From: Callorhinus ursinus
Lineage: Eukaryota; Chordata; Mammalia; Carnivora; Otariidae
Direction of reading: 5' to 3'
NCBI RefSeq assembly: GCF_003265705.1
Contig: NW_020312817.1
Location: 51,001,504 to 51,065,503 of the forward strand
Length of the DNA: 64,000 nt
Within the stretch, counting starts at the first letter, position 1. Each line of letters opens with the position of its first letter. Under the pieces are notes generated by a model. It was not told where the DNA came from. It saw only the letters and a program-made list of their open reading frames with translations, and ran no database searches. Below are positions 47,501-58,400 of this stretch, in pieces. The position numbers were made by a program, and so were the translations under genes.

Positions 47501-47590
47501 GCATATCAAAACAGCACATTGTCCCCCTTGAACTTCTGTAAGTTATGTATCAATAATATCTCAGTAAAGGTGGAAGAAAAAAAAACACTG
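44560..47590 (+). mobile_element. Old 5'-truncated L1, plus orientation, split by a SINE
   Basis: The endonuclease-domain remnant is visible at 44692-44991 (SSAHGTFSRMDYRLGHK). A linker remnant is at 45163-45348, and an RT-region remnant at about 45590-46560 includes DNA for a [14 protein letters not shown] stretch and a catalytic-site region near 46510. The 3' end of ORF2 lies at about 46980-47200, and the 3' UTR ends in an A-run at about 47576-47585. The frame is broken many times. A CAN-SINE interrupts it at 46071-46301. It is more diverged than the L1 at 24.8 kb, and it is the only long L1 in plus orientation. Confidence 0.88.
46071..46301 (-). mobile_element. CAN-SINE, older subfamily, inside an L1
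   Basis: Minus-oriented copy with a (CA)n tract at the tail (about 46071-46092) and the GAGCCGAAACCAAGGGTCAG body. Target-site duplication AATAARGGC, with one mismatch, lies at 46062-46070 and 46302-46310. Confidence 0.9.
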
Positions 47591-47736
47591 GGAAGAGTGG
47601 TAACTAATATAGCAGATCTCTGCAGCCACAAGTGGAAGCATAAACAGAGCATGGAATGAAGAAAACAGTCCAGTACATATGGATTACTCCAGAGAAGCTG
47701 AGACTTTGGAGATGTGGTTAATAATAGGTGGAGGGG

Positions 47737-47952
47737 ATGGCGCCTGGGTGGCTCAGTTGAGCATCAGACTCTTGATTTCGACTCAGGTCATGATCTCAGG
47801 GTCATGGGATGGAGCCCCGGGGTGGGCTCCCCACTCAGCTGGGAGTCTGCTTAAGATTCTTTCTCCCTCTCCCTCTGCCCCTCCCCCCGCTTATGTACTC
47901 TCACGCACGTGCTCTCCCTCTCTCTCAAATAAATAAATAAATCTTAAAAAAA
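47737..47952 (+). mobile_element. CAN-SINE, sense copy
   Basis: Plus-oriented with the head GGCGCCTGGGTGGCTCAG. The body GCATCAGACTCTTGATTTCG marks an older variant. It ends in AAATAAATAAATAAATCTT. The target-site duplication is imperfect: AATAGGTGGAGGGG at 47723-47736 and AATAGATGGTGGGG at 47953-47966. Confidence 0.93.
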
Positions 47953-47966
47953 AATAGATGGTGGGG

Positions 47967-48932
47967 TAAAATGAGAGGTTTAAAATAGTGTGATTTGTTG
48001 AAAGTTAATATACACAACAGTAGTTTCTTCTTTCTTCTCCTGCCCCATGCATGGAATATTTGTATTTCAGTTCCTAGGTGGAAGATTAGAAGATTCTTTT
48101 CGAGGGAAATTCATAAAAGACTGCCATGAAGTGCCATTTGGTTTTCACCAGCAAAGAGGTTATTTCTCTCCTAGAACTCCCTAAAGTGAAGCCTGCTGGT
48201 TGACAAGTCTTTCCATGCTTGCAGACCTTTCTGTAAGCTCTTAAGTGACTTATTGTTAAATATGAGTGGCTGCCCAAGGATTAGCAGACATTTGAGGGAA
48301 AAATACCCAACTGGAAAGAGAGAGACCCAAATCTACCAATATGTGAAAACAAGTAACAACAATAAAAATTATCAGGAGGGAACAGATAATGCAGAAACAG
48401 AATAATATGTCAAAAAATTAAAATTGGTATTCTTAAAAATTAAAAATTTGGTTCTTTATGTAAAATGTTACAGAGATCATTGGGAGGTTTTATAGAATTT
48501 CAGTATCCATTAGGAGTTCCAGACAAAGGGAGAAAATTATCAGAGCAGTAATACACGAAAATTCCCTTTTTCTGAGAAACTCAAATTTTCAGGGTCATGC
48601 ATATATTACTTACCCAGCATAATAAATGAAATAAAGATTTACATCAAGGTATGTCATTGTGAAATTTAGAACACATAGGGTAAAAGGTTTGAAAAGCTTC
48701 CAGAGAAAAAAAGTCTTGACATCATATACAAAAGAATGAAGGTCAAAATGACATTGTCTTTCTCATTAGCAATAATCGATGCTAGAAGACAATGGAACAA
48801 TGTCTTCAATAATCTGAGGAACCTTGAATTCTATACTCAGTTTTTTACCAGTTTATTTGAAGAATGATTAGTCATTTTTATATTGCAAGGACTCAACGAA
48901 ATTTAACTCTCATGTTTCATTTCTTAAGAATT
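47967..48932. other. Unique sequence, no gene seen
   Basis: No repeat or exon recognised. Confidence 0.45.
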
Positions 48933-48941
48933 ACTTGAAGA

Positions 48942-49130
48942 GGGGCTCCTGGGTGGCGCAGTCGGTTGTGTCTGACTCTTGGTTTTGGCTCAGGTTGTGA
49001 TCTCCGGGTCATGAGATTGAGCTCCGTGTTGGGCTCTGTGTTCAGCCTGGAGTCTGCTTGGGATTCTCTCTCTCTCTCTATCCCTCTCCCTCTGCTGCCC
49101 ACCCCCAAATAAATAAATAAATCTTAAAAA
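48942..49130 (+). mobile_element. CAN-SINE, sense copy, older subfamily
   Basis: Plus-oriented: GGGGCTCCTGGGTGGCGCAG head, GTCTGACTCTTGGTTTTGGC body, AAATAAATAAATAAATCTT tail. Target-site duplication ACTTGAAGA lies at 48933-48941 and 49139-49147, with near-matching flanks. Confidence 0.93.
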
Positions 49131-49147
49131 AAGAAGTCACTTGAAGA

Positions 49148-49795
49148 TGTGGTCCAACTAAATTAAGTAAAAGGTAAATACAGAATTTAGGAAACTATGG
49201 CTGTAACCCCAGTGAGAGATGAAAGTAAGTCCCCTCTAGAAATGACATTTATGAAGCAGGTCTATAGGACAATCAACTCAGGTTACTTATGCCTTTAGGA
49301 GTAATAGGGTCTGGGTAGGGTGCCTATTATACCTAGTATGATAAGCTTTTTGAAGAAATAAAGATTATTGTAATTAGAATATTAGAGATTTAAAAAATTA
49401 GAGAATTTGAAACTCAAAAACAAAAGCTATAATCAAGACAAAAAAACTGTAATTAAATATATGTAATCATTGCATGTATACTTGGCTCTACAGTGAGACA
49501 GAATGCTTACATGATTAATGATTAACACTGATTATTGCTTTAACTTAAAATACTTTGCTGGAAAGATAATTGAAGAAGCCGTAAGTAAGGGGTCTAGACT
49601 TTTAAGTGAGCTAAGTTTTTACCATAAAGTTTAAGGGTATTATTTAGAAATGTGGATGTAAAAATATTATCTCTACCTAACAGAATTGGGGGTGGGAAAA
49701 AGCATAAGGGGGTGCTACTGTTTCTCATAAAATAATTTTAGTATTATCAGATTTTTAAACCCGTGAACTTATATGCATTTGGCAGACATTTAAAA
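49148..49795. other. Unique sequence, no gene seen
   Basis: AT-rich, with no repeat or exon recognised. Confidence 0.45.
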
Positions 49796-49806
49796 TGAAA
49801 TAAATT

Positions 49807-50032
49807 GGGACTCTTGGGTGACTCAGTCAGTTAAGTGTCTACCTTCGGCTCAGGTCATGATCCCAGGGTCCCAGGATCGAGCCCCACATCAGGCTTCTCA
49901 CTCAGCTGAGAGCCTGCTTCTTCCTCTGCCCCTCACCCGGCTTGTGCTCTCTCTCTCTCTGTCTTGCTCTCTTTCTCTCTCTCTCTCAAATAAATAATTA
50001 AAATCTTAAAAAAAGAATAGGAAAAAATAAAG
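49807..50032 (+). mobile_element. CAN-SINE, sense copy
   Basis: Plus-oriented, with a diverged head GGGACTCTTGGGTGACTCAG, an expanded CT tract and an A-rich tail. Perfect 11-bp target-site duplication TGAAATAAATT lies at 49796-49806 and 50033-50043. Confidence 0.94.
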
Positions 50033-50249
50033 TGAAATAAATTAGTTGGGAAAAGATGAAGTTTTCTAAAAAATTGAGGTGGGGTAAATAACCATTTGAG
50101 TGAGTAGTTACGCCTCTATGTAACACTCAAGGTAAGGTTGTAGAAGGATTAAACATGTTAAAATAAATCATGGAAGTACTAGAGGAAAATAAATACTAAT
50201 AAAGTAGAGTGGAAATTAATTTTATATAGCCAAATCTAATTGTATTTTA

Positions 50250-50605
50250 TTTATTTATTTTTTCTTTATTTTTTTATTATGTTATGTTAGTCACCATATA
50301 GTACATCATTAGTTTTTGATGTAGTGTTCCATGATTCATTGTTTGTGCATAACACCCAGTGCTCCATCCAGTAAGTGCCCTCTTTAATACTCATCACCAG
50401 GCTAACCCATCCCCCCACCTCCATCCCCTCCAGAACCCTCAGGTTGTTTCTCAGAGTCCATAGTCTCTCATGGTTCGTCTCCCCTTCCGGTTCCCCCCCT
50501 TCATTTTTCCCTTCCTGCTATCTTCTTCTTTTTTTTTTTTTTAACATATAGTGTATTATTTGTTTCAGAGGTACAGGTCTGTGATTCAACAGTCTTACGT
50601 ATATT
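50250..50605 (-). mobile_element. L1 3'-UTR fragment
   Basis: ATTATGTTATGTTAGTCACC, CATCATTAGTTTTTGATGTAG and CAGAGTCCATAGTCTCTCATGG match the 3' end of the 24.8-kb L1. About 50540-50605 extends the match with TAACATATAGTGTATTATTTG. It is a minus-oriented, strongly 5'-truncated copy with no coding sequence. Confidence 0.88.
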
Positions 50606-52714
50606 ATAGCTTCTTCCTTTGTTGTCATGTTTAGAAAACTTTACATTCAATAGGCAGAGGGAAATTGTGCCTAGTGATGCTGTAGGGGCTGAGAAATAAG
50701 CATTCATACACTTACATGTGCTACTATGAAGTGGCATCGTTTTTCTGGAGGGCAGTTTCTCAGTATTTATTTATGTGTAGCATTTATCCTTGCATCTAGA
50801 TTTTTTACTTCTAGGAATTCCCCTAATAAAATAATTAAGGATATACACAAAATTTTAGCTCTGGAGATTGTATAGCATTATTAAACAGCAAAATATTGGA
50901 AGCAATATAAGATCTTATAGTAGGCCTATGTTTCAATAAACCTGTTCTTTTAAAGGCATTACAATGCAAATATTGTTATAAATGTTTTTCTTTGTAGAGA
51001 AAGATATTTGTGATACATTTTTGAGGGAGAGCAGATTAAAGGAACTTCATTTAGTATGGTCCTTTTTTTGGCCTACCAATATAAATGTTAGTTGCTGATA
51101 AATAGAAAATACAGATAAGCAAAAAGAGCAGTCTTTCACATGTACAGAAATCTTTATATGCTGGGTTGTCATTCATCAAAATAACTGATATTACTGAATG
51201 GAGATTTTGATACATTTTTTCCTTTATTTTTTTCTAATTTATTTTACAATTAACTGTAATTAACATATGTTTGTGTGTATGTGGTCTGTGCATTTGTGTG
51301 TTGACAAAGGAAAAAGTGTTTAAAAAGAGCTGAGAATTATCCTAGTTCACAAGAGAATTCCATAATTTTGCTATTGTGTCATACAAAGTGTAATACCCTA
51401 CATGTAGTACATCTTAGTGCAGTAAATTTTCTTAGTGCAAAAACTCTCCGCACCCAAGGAAATATAGGTTTAAATATGAATGGGAGACTTTCAAAGGGCT
51501 AAGTATCTCAGTTATAATTTTAAAGGTAATATAGTGACCACCTTCCTCAGTGGAAAAAAAAGGTTCCAAGGCTATCATAATCCTGGATTACTTATCCTAC
51601 TGATGGAAATTCTTTGGGATCTGATTAAGGTACATGAAAATCTGTTTATCCCTCCTTTAAAGTATCATTACAAAGTACACATACATGCATACATATACAT
51701 ATCCCTATGGACACTAATATGCAATAATAACCTTTTTTATATGATCTTGATATGTTATTTTTCCTTAATTTTGAATCACTGTCTTCTTTTGTTTTCTATT
51801 TGTTTGAATCTGATATTGGAGCTGGTGGCCAAAGCATGCTAGTTGCCAGAGCCAGTGCTGGTAAATGTGAAGAAACTGTTTTGATATTGCAGCTCTTTCG
51901 TACTTCTCTTGTTTGGTGAGACTCGAAGAGGCCACTTTGGAGTTTTTATATCTTAATCTTGCCAATTCTTTTCATGGTTATCATTTGGGCTTCAGACATA
52001 AAACAGCGGGTCATAGTCCTACTTCACTTTATTGTGATACGGGATGTTATTTTAGCTTTGGTTTCCCTGAGGGAACCTGGGAGGTTGTATTTGAGTGGTT
52101 TATTCCAGTACGTGATCTATTGGAGTAGGGGTCAGGAGGAAAGGTGGTAGAGCCCTTACAGTGGTACAGTGGTAGGGCCGTCTGGTTTCTTAATCCATGG
52201 GCTCTTCTGAGAAGCCGTATGGAACTGATGACAGTGGGGGGGACAGAAGCATTTATCTGTCAGCTCTTGGGTCAAGGGCAGTCTCACTTCTGTGCTGAGA
52301 ATCATGAATGCTACGTAGTTCTTGTGGTGTCCAAAGCCTCAGGGCAGGAACCTAGAGGTGTGGCGTAAGTGTGAGAGCTGGTTTTAGGTTCTACTATGTG
52401 ATACTTCCCAAGGCTGCTCACAACAGGTTGCTTGAAGCTCTAGCTGGAATAAGCTAAGACTGAGAGGATCCGAAGTGGAGCATGAGAGGTGTCCAGTACA
52501 GGTATCTCAGACCTGAAATGTAGTACAGAGACAAAATCGAGTGGCAGTGTGGAGCAGTGTTAGATGCCGTTAATGATTATGCATCTTAATATGGCTAGCT
52601 CACATGCTTCTATTGCAGACAGTAAAACAAGGTTCCTGTTTCATATTCAGAGGGAAGACAGGTAGAACTTAAAATTCTTAGTGTTTTTTTGTTTGACTTA
52701 TCTTTGAATTCAAG
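50606..52714. other. Unique or unclassified sequence, no gene seen
   Basis: Overlapping open frames at 51480-52368 lie on both strands. 51990-52450 has a somewhat higher GC content and may be a decayed repeat, but I could not assign it and found no splice-bounded exon. Confidence 0.4.
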
Positions 52715-52890
52715 GTGCTTTACATAATATTATTAACCTTTGTGACAGCTCTGAGGTAACCTTGTTTTTGTTTTGTTTTGTTTTTAATAGACAGGGATGT
52801 TACACAGAGAAGGAAAGAATTTACCCAAAGTTATAGAATTACTAAGTTGCAGTGCTTAGATTTAAAAACTTATCTTACTCCAAGAAGGTT
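52715..52890 (-). repeat. MIR SINE
   Basis: Minus-orientation MIR: GCTTTACATAATATTATTAACC, AGAGAAGGAAAGAATTTACCC, GAATTACTAAGTTGCAGTGC. A GTTTT-rich expansion lies inside it at about 52763-52785. Confidence 0.7.
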
Positions 52891-53459
52891 TTTTTTCCCC
52901 TGGCATATATAGCACCCTATGATTGAAGTTCATGTAACCCTATCAGACCTCCAAACCTATAAGCCTAGACCTTTCTTCAACTGGTTTCTGATTCTGAAGG
53001 CATTTGTATGTATTTCTTTAATCCACTAGAGGTCAGTATTGGGTTGATAAAGACAGGAGCCTTTGCCATTTGATTCACAGAATTTTAACTGAGTCTTACT
53101 GCTAGGTACCTTTGGAAGTTGTATTTCACAATAAAACTTTATTTATTAGCATATGTAGACATATTAGGTTAATAGTCCAGATTAGATAATTCTTATGGGT
53201 GTGCCCCTCTCTTTTTATTTTTTTCTGTTTTGTTCCCTCTCTTTTAGTAGGTAGGAGAACATCCAAACGTCTCTTTTATTACACCAGATCCCATTCTTCC
53301 ATATATTTCTTTTGTTGTCCACTGCCTTTATATAGTAAACATTTATCTAAATTTACTTTGTATGTGTCACTGTGTCTGGGTTTGGGGGATTCTAAGACTG
53401 GTAAAATGTGTTTCCTAGCCTCAAACAGAAAATGGTTTCCTACCTCCTGAAGTGCTGTA
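52891..53459. other. Unique sequence, no gene seen
   Basis: No recognised repeat or exon. Confidence 0.45.
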
Positions 53460-53479
53460 CTGTGATTTTTTTTTTTTTT

Positions 53480-54213
53480 CAGACTTGAAAATACATTATT
53501 GAAAAGTCCAAATTGTAAAATTCACTACCGGCAATTATTACAACAACATAAAAAAAAATAGGCATCTTTAACAAAAAGTTTGACATTCAAAAAGTGAAAA
53601 TAAAAAAAAGAGGGCATGATTTATAAGTACACACTTGTGCACACTTCCGCAATGACAGCTACTGGAAGACTGAGACCTTTTACAACTCCAAGCTGGACAA
53701 GACTGTCATTCCAGCTGCCTCTTTCCTGCCTGTTGGAAATGGCGGGAATCTTAAGAGAGCTGCTGTGGTCCATGTCACGCTCATCCCAGCCTCCTTCCTA
53801 AGCTTGTAGCTGATGTTGAAAATGTGATGAATCTTCTGCCTCAGCTTTGATGCTTTTGCATTAATTCACTCCTGGTAGTAAACTGTGGCAGGTCTTCCAC
53901 TTCAGTCCCATCAGCCATTTCCATCACTTTGTCTAAAAGGTCTTTGTTGTAACTGCAACCCAGGAAGAGGTGGTTGGCCCACACCAGGGAGAGGGACAGC
54001 AGCTGGTCCAGGCGGCCACCGCCATCGGGCGGGTCGCGGTAGTCGGGCAGGTGGCGCAGAATGAATTCCATGTGAGCCTTCCATTGCTTCTCGCTCTCCG
54101 AGTAGGAGCGGAACTGCTCCGCGAAGTCGGCCGCCTGCCACACCCCCGAAACTAGCTCCTCCACCGCGGCGGCCGCCTCGCCACCCACCATGGCGCCCTT
54201 CGCCGCCGAGGGC
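53480..54213 (-). mobile_element. Processed retrocopy of CDKN2AIPNL mRNA
   Basis: An intronless cDNA-like copy in minus orientation comprises a short GC-rich 5' UTR (54192-54213), the 116-codon reading frame and about 360 bases of 3' UTR. The 3' UTR runs into a T-run at 53466-53479, which is the poly-A tail on the minus strand. The target CTGTGAT plus T-run is found at 53460-53479 and again at 54214-54236. This is the expected L1-mediated target-site duplication. No canonical AATAAA is obvious just before the tail. Confidence 0.93.
53841..54191 (-). CDS. CDKN2AIPNL (retrocopy): CDKN2AIPNL retrocopy ORF (intact, 116 codons)
   Basis: The frame begins MVGGEAAAAVEELVSG and ends FTTRSELMQKHQS, and runs from a Kozak-like GCGCCATGG at the expected start to a stop with no frameshift. 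The parent, CDKN2A-interacting protein N-terminal-like, is about 116 residues and consists of an XTBD domain, which in family members binds the nuclear exonuclease XRN2. The copy includes the FILRHLPDYRDPPD, SLVWANHLFLGCSYNKDLLDK-type core (shown in part) and EVEDLPQF. Compared with the human protein as I remember it, I see a handful of substitutions, for example R to W near residue 18, R to H near 40 and K to Q near 113; this comparison was not run. The whole gene lacks introns and has flanking target duplications, so it is a retrocopy and not the parent locus. Expression is unknown. An open frame of this size can survive by chance in a young copy. Confidence 0.85.
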   Translation of the reverse strand: MVGGEAAAAVEELVSGVWQAADFAEQFRSYSESEKQWKAHMEFILRHLPDYRDPPDGGGRLDQLLSLSLVWANHLFLGCSYNKDLLDKVMEMADGTEVEDLPQFTTRSELMQKHQS

Positions 54214-54369
54214 CTGTGATTTTTTTTTTTTTTTTTAACCTGGCTACCTGACAGGTTTACTGGACCCCTTTTCTCTCTTCTTTCAACTTATTATTTCCGT
54301 GGTTCTTCTGTTTGGAATGACCCCACCATCTAGTGGTCAGGACCAGAACACTTGGGGTTATTCTTATTC

Positions 54370-55085
54370 CCTTCCCCTCTTCTAGGTACTACATTGAAAT
54401 CGGTAAATTCTATTGCTTCTGCCAGTTATCTAACTGCTGCTACCTTAATTCAAGTCCTCCTCATTGTTATTTGGACTGTTAACAATGATCTATATTGGTT
54501 TTTCTGTTTCCAGTCCTTACCTTCTCCCAGTTGACCTTTCCTCTGCTCCTGGAGAAGTTGCCTGAATTGTAAAGCTGATCCTGTTCTTCCCCTGCTTACA
54601 TTTCTTTCATTGTTTCTCCCTTGCCTACTAGAGAACTTGAGACTGCTTTGTATGGCTTCTCTATCTCTTGGTAATTCTTTGTCACCTGTGCTTTTATACA
54701 AGATAGCTTATTCCTTGGGTGGGTAATGTTATTTCATACATGGTGATCTTTTCTCAGGCTGTTTCTTTCATCTTTTACCTCTCTGCCTTTGGAAAAGTCA
54801 TATTTCTCTTTTAAAAGCACAGTTTGCTACCCCTTCCTCTGTGAAGCCTATTTGGAATCCCCTCCAAGCAGATACGATTACTTTCTCCTATGTCCAATTA
54901 TTACACCTGTATTTCTGTTCATTATGCTAATTGCACTGAATTTCAGCCACTTATTTGCCGGTCTATGCTTCCTGTAACAGTGTGACCTGAGGTTCATGAG
55001 TCATAGACTCCATCTTCCTCTCTGTAGGCCCGATATGCAGCACAATACCTGGTGCCAGTAGACATTCAGTACACATTTGACTGAA
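54370..55085 (+). repeat. L2 LINE (3' portion)
   Basis: The motif order is TCTAACTGCTGCTACC, TCAAGTCCTCCTCATTG, TTTCTGTTTCCAGTCC, CTTCCTCTGTGAAGCC, then AGACTCCATCTTCCTCTCTG and TGGTGCCAGTAGACATTCAG. This follows the L2 ORF2 end and 3' UTR in plus orientation. Open frames in the interval are decayed remnants or shadows. Confidence 0.75.
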
Positions 55086-57399
55086 AGCAGGGATACGGAG
55101 AGGTTGCACCATGAGTTGGCACAGCGAGAGGAGGCTTCCTAAAGGAAGAAGAGTTCTAGTTGGGATTCAGAGGACGGCTGGGTGCAGGCAGGGAGGGGCA
55201 TCCAGTAGAGAAATGGCGTGCTATTCCTTGTATATTATGTGGTAGAGTTTGATCCAAGCGGGAAGATTCATGTTGGAGGGTGCTAAATAAGTACATTGGA
55301 AAATTAGGTTTAGCTTCCATTATGGTGGAGTCTTAAGGGAAGTTGGGATGGAGTTGGGATTTGTCCTTGCTTAATGTTTTTTCTCCTAGTTTCCCTCATG
55401 TTCAATTTGTGCAATGAATGATGTGGTTTAAGAAGAGCCTGACCGCGATATGCAGGGGAATTCTAACGAGAAGGTGATGAGTTCCTTTTTAGGTTGTTGG
55501 AAGTGAAGTGGCGGTGGAACTCACAAGCAGTAGAGGCAATGTGCTGCTGGGTCTTGGGAGAGTGGACAGAGTGGGAAGAGAGGAGGTCTTGAGGGAGAAA
55601 TCTTGTTTAATTTCTCTATACTAGGAAATCAGAGAAGAATATATATGAGGGAATCTTGAGGAACAGGGCATTAAACGTGTAAAAATTAATCACAAAGAGA
55701 ACAGTTAAGGAAAAGAAAACACCTAACTGCTTTCTAAGGTCTGTCTGCTTTGTATCCTCCTGCCCCAACTCCAGCATAGGTGGCAGAGATCAGATCTCTG
55801 CTTTGGTTCCAGTCTATAAAGGTTGTTTCTGGAGGGACAGAATAAATGGTCCTGGTGAGATAGTTTAGCATGTTAGAACAGAGCTCTGAAGGGCTTTTAT
55901 TATTGTTGTTTTTCATGGACTTTAGTGTTACATTTTAATTTTAGCATATATTACATGCATGTATATATCTGTACCAACATTTACTCTTTCTCACTTCCTG
56001 CCAATCCCATAACACACAGTTTGAATAGATGGTCATTTTCATTTGCATCCAGAATGGGTAATATCTTGTATTTCATTGTTCTACCTGAGATTCAGTGTTT
56101 CTAACTTGGCCCCTTCTGCCTAACAGATCTGCCCTGACTGCTCTTTTATAGATTGAAGACTTGATCGTTCTGAGAGACCCCAAGTACTGATAGAGCCTTG
56201 GAATACACTTTGCAGTGTTTTGATTTCTAGCTGTAGGGTTTTCAACCTTTATTTGCCTGTTTGGCCCAAACTGCGTTCCTTTACGTTGATGGGAAAACCA
56301 GACACCACTTGAAAAGAACAAATCATAGAAGATCTAAAATTGCTTCCATAGGATACTTTCAGATTTGTATCATTTCAAGTTTAAATGACAGTACTTAAAT
56401 GTGGCTCCTCTTGTTGCTTTTGATACACTGGTAGTATTTTACTGATTGTGAAGAAAAATAAATGACTTGGGATTGAATAGAATAAGACCACCTTATGAAA
56501 AGCTTTTGGTTTTGCTGTACAAAGACAAGTGATCACTCTACTCCAGGGCTTGCTTTTTCAAATATGAAAGCTCTAGGAAGTTCTCCTTTCCTTTGTGCCT
56601 CCCCAGAGTCCTTAATCCTTTTTTGTGTGTTTACTTGGAAGTGGAAAAGAACTTACTACTTTTGGGAGGAACAGAAAGACTGTTCTATCTAATTTAGGTT
56701 CTAAAATGCTTGGAGGGTAGGTATGTTTTATGTACAGACATAAATGTTTTTGGGTACCCTCTCTTTCTCCATTTGTTACTGAAGCCAGGTATATTTTGTG
56801 TAAGTCAAACCAAAATATCAGCCAGTATTATGCATGGAAACAAGCTTGTCCATTGATTCAAATCTCTGGACTGTAGATTCTTTTCGTTTTCTTGGCAGAA
56901 ACTAGCTCCCATAGTTCAAGTTTGTCTCTGTCCTATTATAATTGTCTCATTTAACCAGTGCCTGGATTAACATACTTAATATTTATCTTGAATTTCTTAA
57001 TCTCATTCAGAATATTTGGAGACTCTGATTTTCTCCAGAATGAATTTCTGCCTGTCACCAAGGAGCAATGTCATATATTGATTAAGAAACATATCTTTTG
57101 AGAGGCCATCCTTCTTAAGCTTTGTATCTTAGGATGACACAGTATTATTTAAAAAAAAAACCTGGAAGTTCCATTGCGAAATATTTTGAAACTTGCTGGG
57201 TTAAACCAAGTTAAAGAAATTTCCTTAAAAAGGATTTCTCTCAGTTTTTATTCTGTCGATGTGCATTGTGTACGTACAAGAAGATGACGACAGTGCTTCC
57301 CATGTATTTGACAACAGAACCTTTAGTAGGGGAAATATTTTGTCATGCTTTGAGGAACTGTTGATGAAGTAGGAAGATTTCTCCTCTGGAACTGAGGAG
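55086..57399. other. Unique intron-like sequence, no gene seen
   Basis: No diagnostic repeat, exon or RNA gene could be supported. Small open frames at 55734-56692 lack splice and domain support. Confidence 0.5.
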
Positions 57400-57530
57400 A
57401 TCACACGTTGAGCTTCTGATTTACCACTAACTGACCTTCTGACCTCAAACAAATCCTTTGTCTTATAGCCTCAGTTTCCTGAGTCGTAACTGAGGTCACT
57501 TCCAGCTCTAAAGCTGTGTGGTTTAATACT
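57400..57530 (+). repeat. MIR or L2 tail fragment
   Basis: TAGCCTCAGTTTCCTGAGTCG and TCACTTCCAGCTCTAAAGC are a typical 'cctcagtttcctcatctg ... cttccagctctaa' arrangement in plus orientation. Confidence 0.6.
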
Positions 57531-58158
57531 TACGTTGTTGACTCCGCATAGTCACACTTTCCACCTCTTTGTATGGATTGAAACCACACCATCTGAATCT
57601 GTTTTGTAAAGCTGAGGGGATTACATTTCCTTTTTATAAAGTTCAGAAGAAGAAACCCTTTAAAACTGTTTTCCACAGATTAAGGTCATGTAATTCTGAA
57701 GGATTAGTTAGTTCAAATTACTCTATTAAGATGTTTCATTCCCCTGATTACATTCGGTTGGTCTCTTACAACCACAGAACTGTTCTTAGAGTCCGCTAAG
57801 CTGAAAAGCTCTGTCGCTCTTCCCCCAACCACAATGATCCCAGCATGGCACGTGTCTTGTAGGAGATGCATATTTAGTCATTTGCACTAATCCCTTGGCT
57901 ACTTAGGTGAAGAAGGATAGGTTTCATTTCTATGGTGATGTAGTGGGTATATTTGGAAAGTCTTCTGATAATATTACTGGTTACCTTTTTTTTTTCTGGG
58001 AAAATGATCAAGATGGGTAACTTCAGGGTTAAAAATATATATGTATTAATGTGTTTGGTTTTATTTCTGGGGCTAAAACTATGTCTTAAGGCATTTTATT
58101 GTATTTTCTTTAAGATACCAACTTGTTCAAAATTAGAAGTTCTTCGAATGCTGAATTA
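57531..58158. other. Intron sequence upstream of the exon
   Basis: No recognised repeat. It leads into the splice-acceptor region of the 58.2-kb exon. Confidence 0.5.
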
Positions 58159-58159
58159 A

Positions 58160-58223
58160 GTTGTTTCTTTTCTTTCTTTCTTCTTCTTCTTTTTCAATGT
58201 GTGTGTATGTGTTTCTATCCTAG
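58160..58223 (+). promoter_or_regulatory. Splice acceptor and polypyrimidine tract
   Basis: A TTCTTTTCTTTCTTTCTTCT tract at about 58164-58195 is followed by TGTGTGTATGTGTTTCTATCCTAG (given here in outline), with the acceptor AG at 58222-58223. The tract is partly displaced from the AG by a GT-rich stretch. Confidence 0.8.
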
Positions 58224-58400
58224 GCTCAACAACAAAGAAACCTGGATAACATCGTCTTGCAGCAACCCAGAATAGGTAGCAAGAGAAAATCTAAAAAAGA
58301 TGCATACACAATTTTTGATACAGAGATAGAAAGCACTAGCCCCAAGTCTGAACAGGATTCAGGAATTCTGGATGTTGAAGATGAGGAAGATGATGAAGAG
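58224..58400 (+). CDS. Internal coding exon, gene not identified
   Basis: 177 bases, exactly 59 codons, so skipping it would preserve frame if it is phase 0-0. Only one of the three forward frames is open; the other two have early stops. The peptide starts AQQQRNLDNIVLQQPRIG, continues with a basic stretch SKRKSKKD and then AYTIFDTEIESTSPKSEQ, and ends in an acidic run DVEDEEDDEE. The acceptor is CCTAG before 58224 and the donor is GAG|GTAACC at 58401. The basic run could be a nuclear localisation signal, TSPK is a proline-directed phosphorylation consensus, and the acidic tail is probably disordered. I do not recognise the protein. No neighbouring exon was found in the window, so both flanking introns are long. 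Confidence 0.82.

Noticed and set aside
53911..54155. Other-frame ORFs of 61-76 codons over the CDKN2AIPNL retrocopy
   Set aside because: They are shadows of a GC-rich coding sequence. The parent-length frame at 53841-54191 explains the region.
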